A DNA stretch of 42,302 bases from Teichococcus wenyumeiae (lineage in GTDB: Bacteria > Pseudomonadota > Alphaproteobacteria > Acetobacterales > Acetobacteraceae). A program made the position numbers and the translations under genes. Shown piece after piece: positions 42,222 to 42,302 of the stretch. The notes under the pieces were generated by a model. It did not search any database, was not told the origin of the DNA, and saw only the letters and a program-made list of their open reading frames with translations. Where the stretch lies: positions 1-42,302 of the forward strand of contig NZ_RFLX01000028.1 of assembly GCF_003696345.1 (NCBI RefSeq). Reading direction: 5' to 3'. How positions within the stretch are numbered: the first letter of the stretch is position 1; each line of letters starts with the position of its first letter.

Positions 42222-42302
42222 CGGCTGATGATCGACGCCACCCACCTCAAGGCGCACCGCACGGCGGCCGGTCTGCTTAAAAAGGGGCTGTTCCCCGTCG
42301 TA
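42222..42302 (+). pseudogene. IS5-family transposase, 5' part, cut by IS21 and by the window end
   Basis: From 42222 the frame reads RLMIDATHLKAHRTAAGLLKKG, the first catalytic Asp region of IS5/IS427 transposases. The start of the gene is missing because the IS21 right end abuts at 42220. The run TTAAAAAGGGG at 42276-42287 resembles the frameshift site found in many IS427-type elements, which would explain why the frame then reads FPVV rather than FPRRIG. The same gene family forms the window start with its complementary 3' part. Confidence 0.85.

Noticed and set aside
1-42302. CRISPR arrays, tRNA or rRNA genes, riboswitches
   Set aside because: No regularly spaced identical repeats, no cloverleaf or rRNA-like sequence and no known riboswitch core was seen; small RNAs cannot be excluded by eye.

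Overview
The window is GC-rich proteobacterial DNA. It combines a narGHJI nitrate reductase operon, a fused NarK, ATP-dependent glucose phosphorylation genes, an orphan tripartite-tricarboxylate (Bug/TctC) binding protein and a dense insertion-sequence tail. This suggests an alphaproteobacterium, possibly Acetobacteraceae (Roseomonas-like) or a relative. That placement is inference; no rRNA, tRNA or replication gene is present to test it. The window starts inside the 3' part of an IS5-family transposase gene and ends inside the 5' part of one in the same orientation, so both borders look like repeat-limited contig ends or the seam of a circle.

Layout. (1) 515-5492: a three-gene efflux system of the E. 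coli yhiI-rbbA-yhhJ type: an HlyD-like adaptor, a double-ATPase/permease fusion and an ABC-2 permease. (2) 5608-14582: a nitrate respiration block with a Crp/Fnr regulator without the FNR cysteines, a perfect TTGCG-N4-CGCAA operator and class II-like promoter, then narG, narH, narJ, narI, a secreted degenerate phosphatase-like protein and a parvulin. The convergent gene at 14937-17687 is a fused NarK1-NarK2 nitrate/nitrite transporter. (3) 18421-20312: PfkB-type phosphofructokinase and glucokinase. (4) 20425-25784, minus strand: a DASS anion transporter, an LDH/MDH-fold 2-hydroxyacid dehydrogenase and a P2-type cation ATPase. (5) 26239-29761, divergent from the transporter: an iron-sulfur protein, a fumarate-reductase-family flavoprotein and a NuoF-like NADH-oxidising subunit, with 4-nt start/stop overlaps at both junctions. 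(6) 29925-34051: a cysteine version of a GrdB/PrdB-like protein, a DHA2 drug-efflux MFS protein and a secreted beta-propeller. (7) 34121-35357: a decayed IS3 element. (8) 35619-38688: a Bug/TctC binding protein, a LysR regulator and an Ldh2-family dehydrogenase. (9) 39083-42302: a truncated IS21 copy interrupted by a second IS21 element, which in turn abuts an IS5 transposase fragment.

How the genes may work together. The Crp/Fnr regulator probably switches on nitrate respiration under N-oxide or oxygen-limited conditions through the operator in front of narG; the two accessory genes probably help enzyme assembly at or outside the membrane. The most interesting set is blocks 4 and 5. A carboxylate transporter and a hydroxyacid dehydrogenase with an unusual specificity loop face a three-gene module whose cofactors make a complete predicted electron path from NADH (FMN, 4Fe-4S, two more 4Fe-4S, 2Fe-2S) to a non-covalent FAD with the fumarate/succinate active-site residues conserved, without any membrane anchor. 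I read this as a candidate soluble NADH-linked fumarate (or other enoate) reductase coupled to hydroxyacid uptake and oxidation. The residues are seen; the function is inference.
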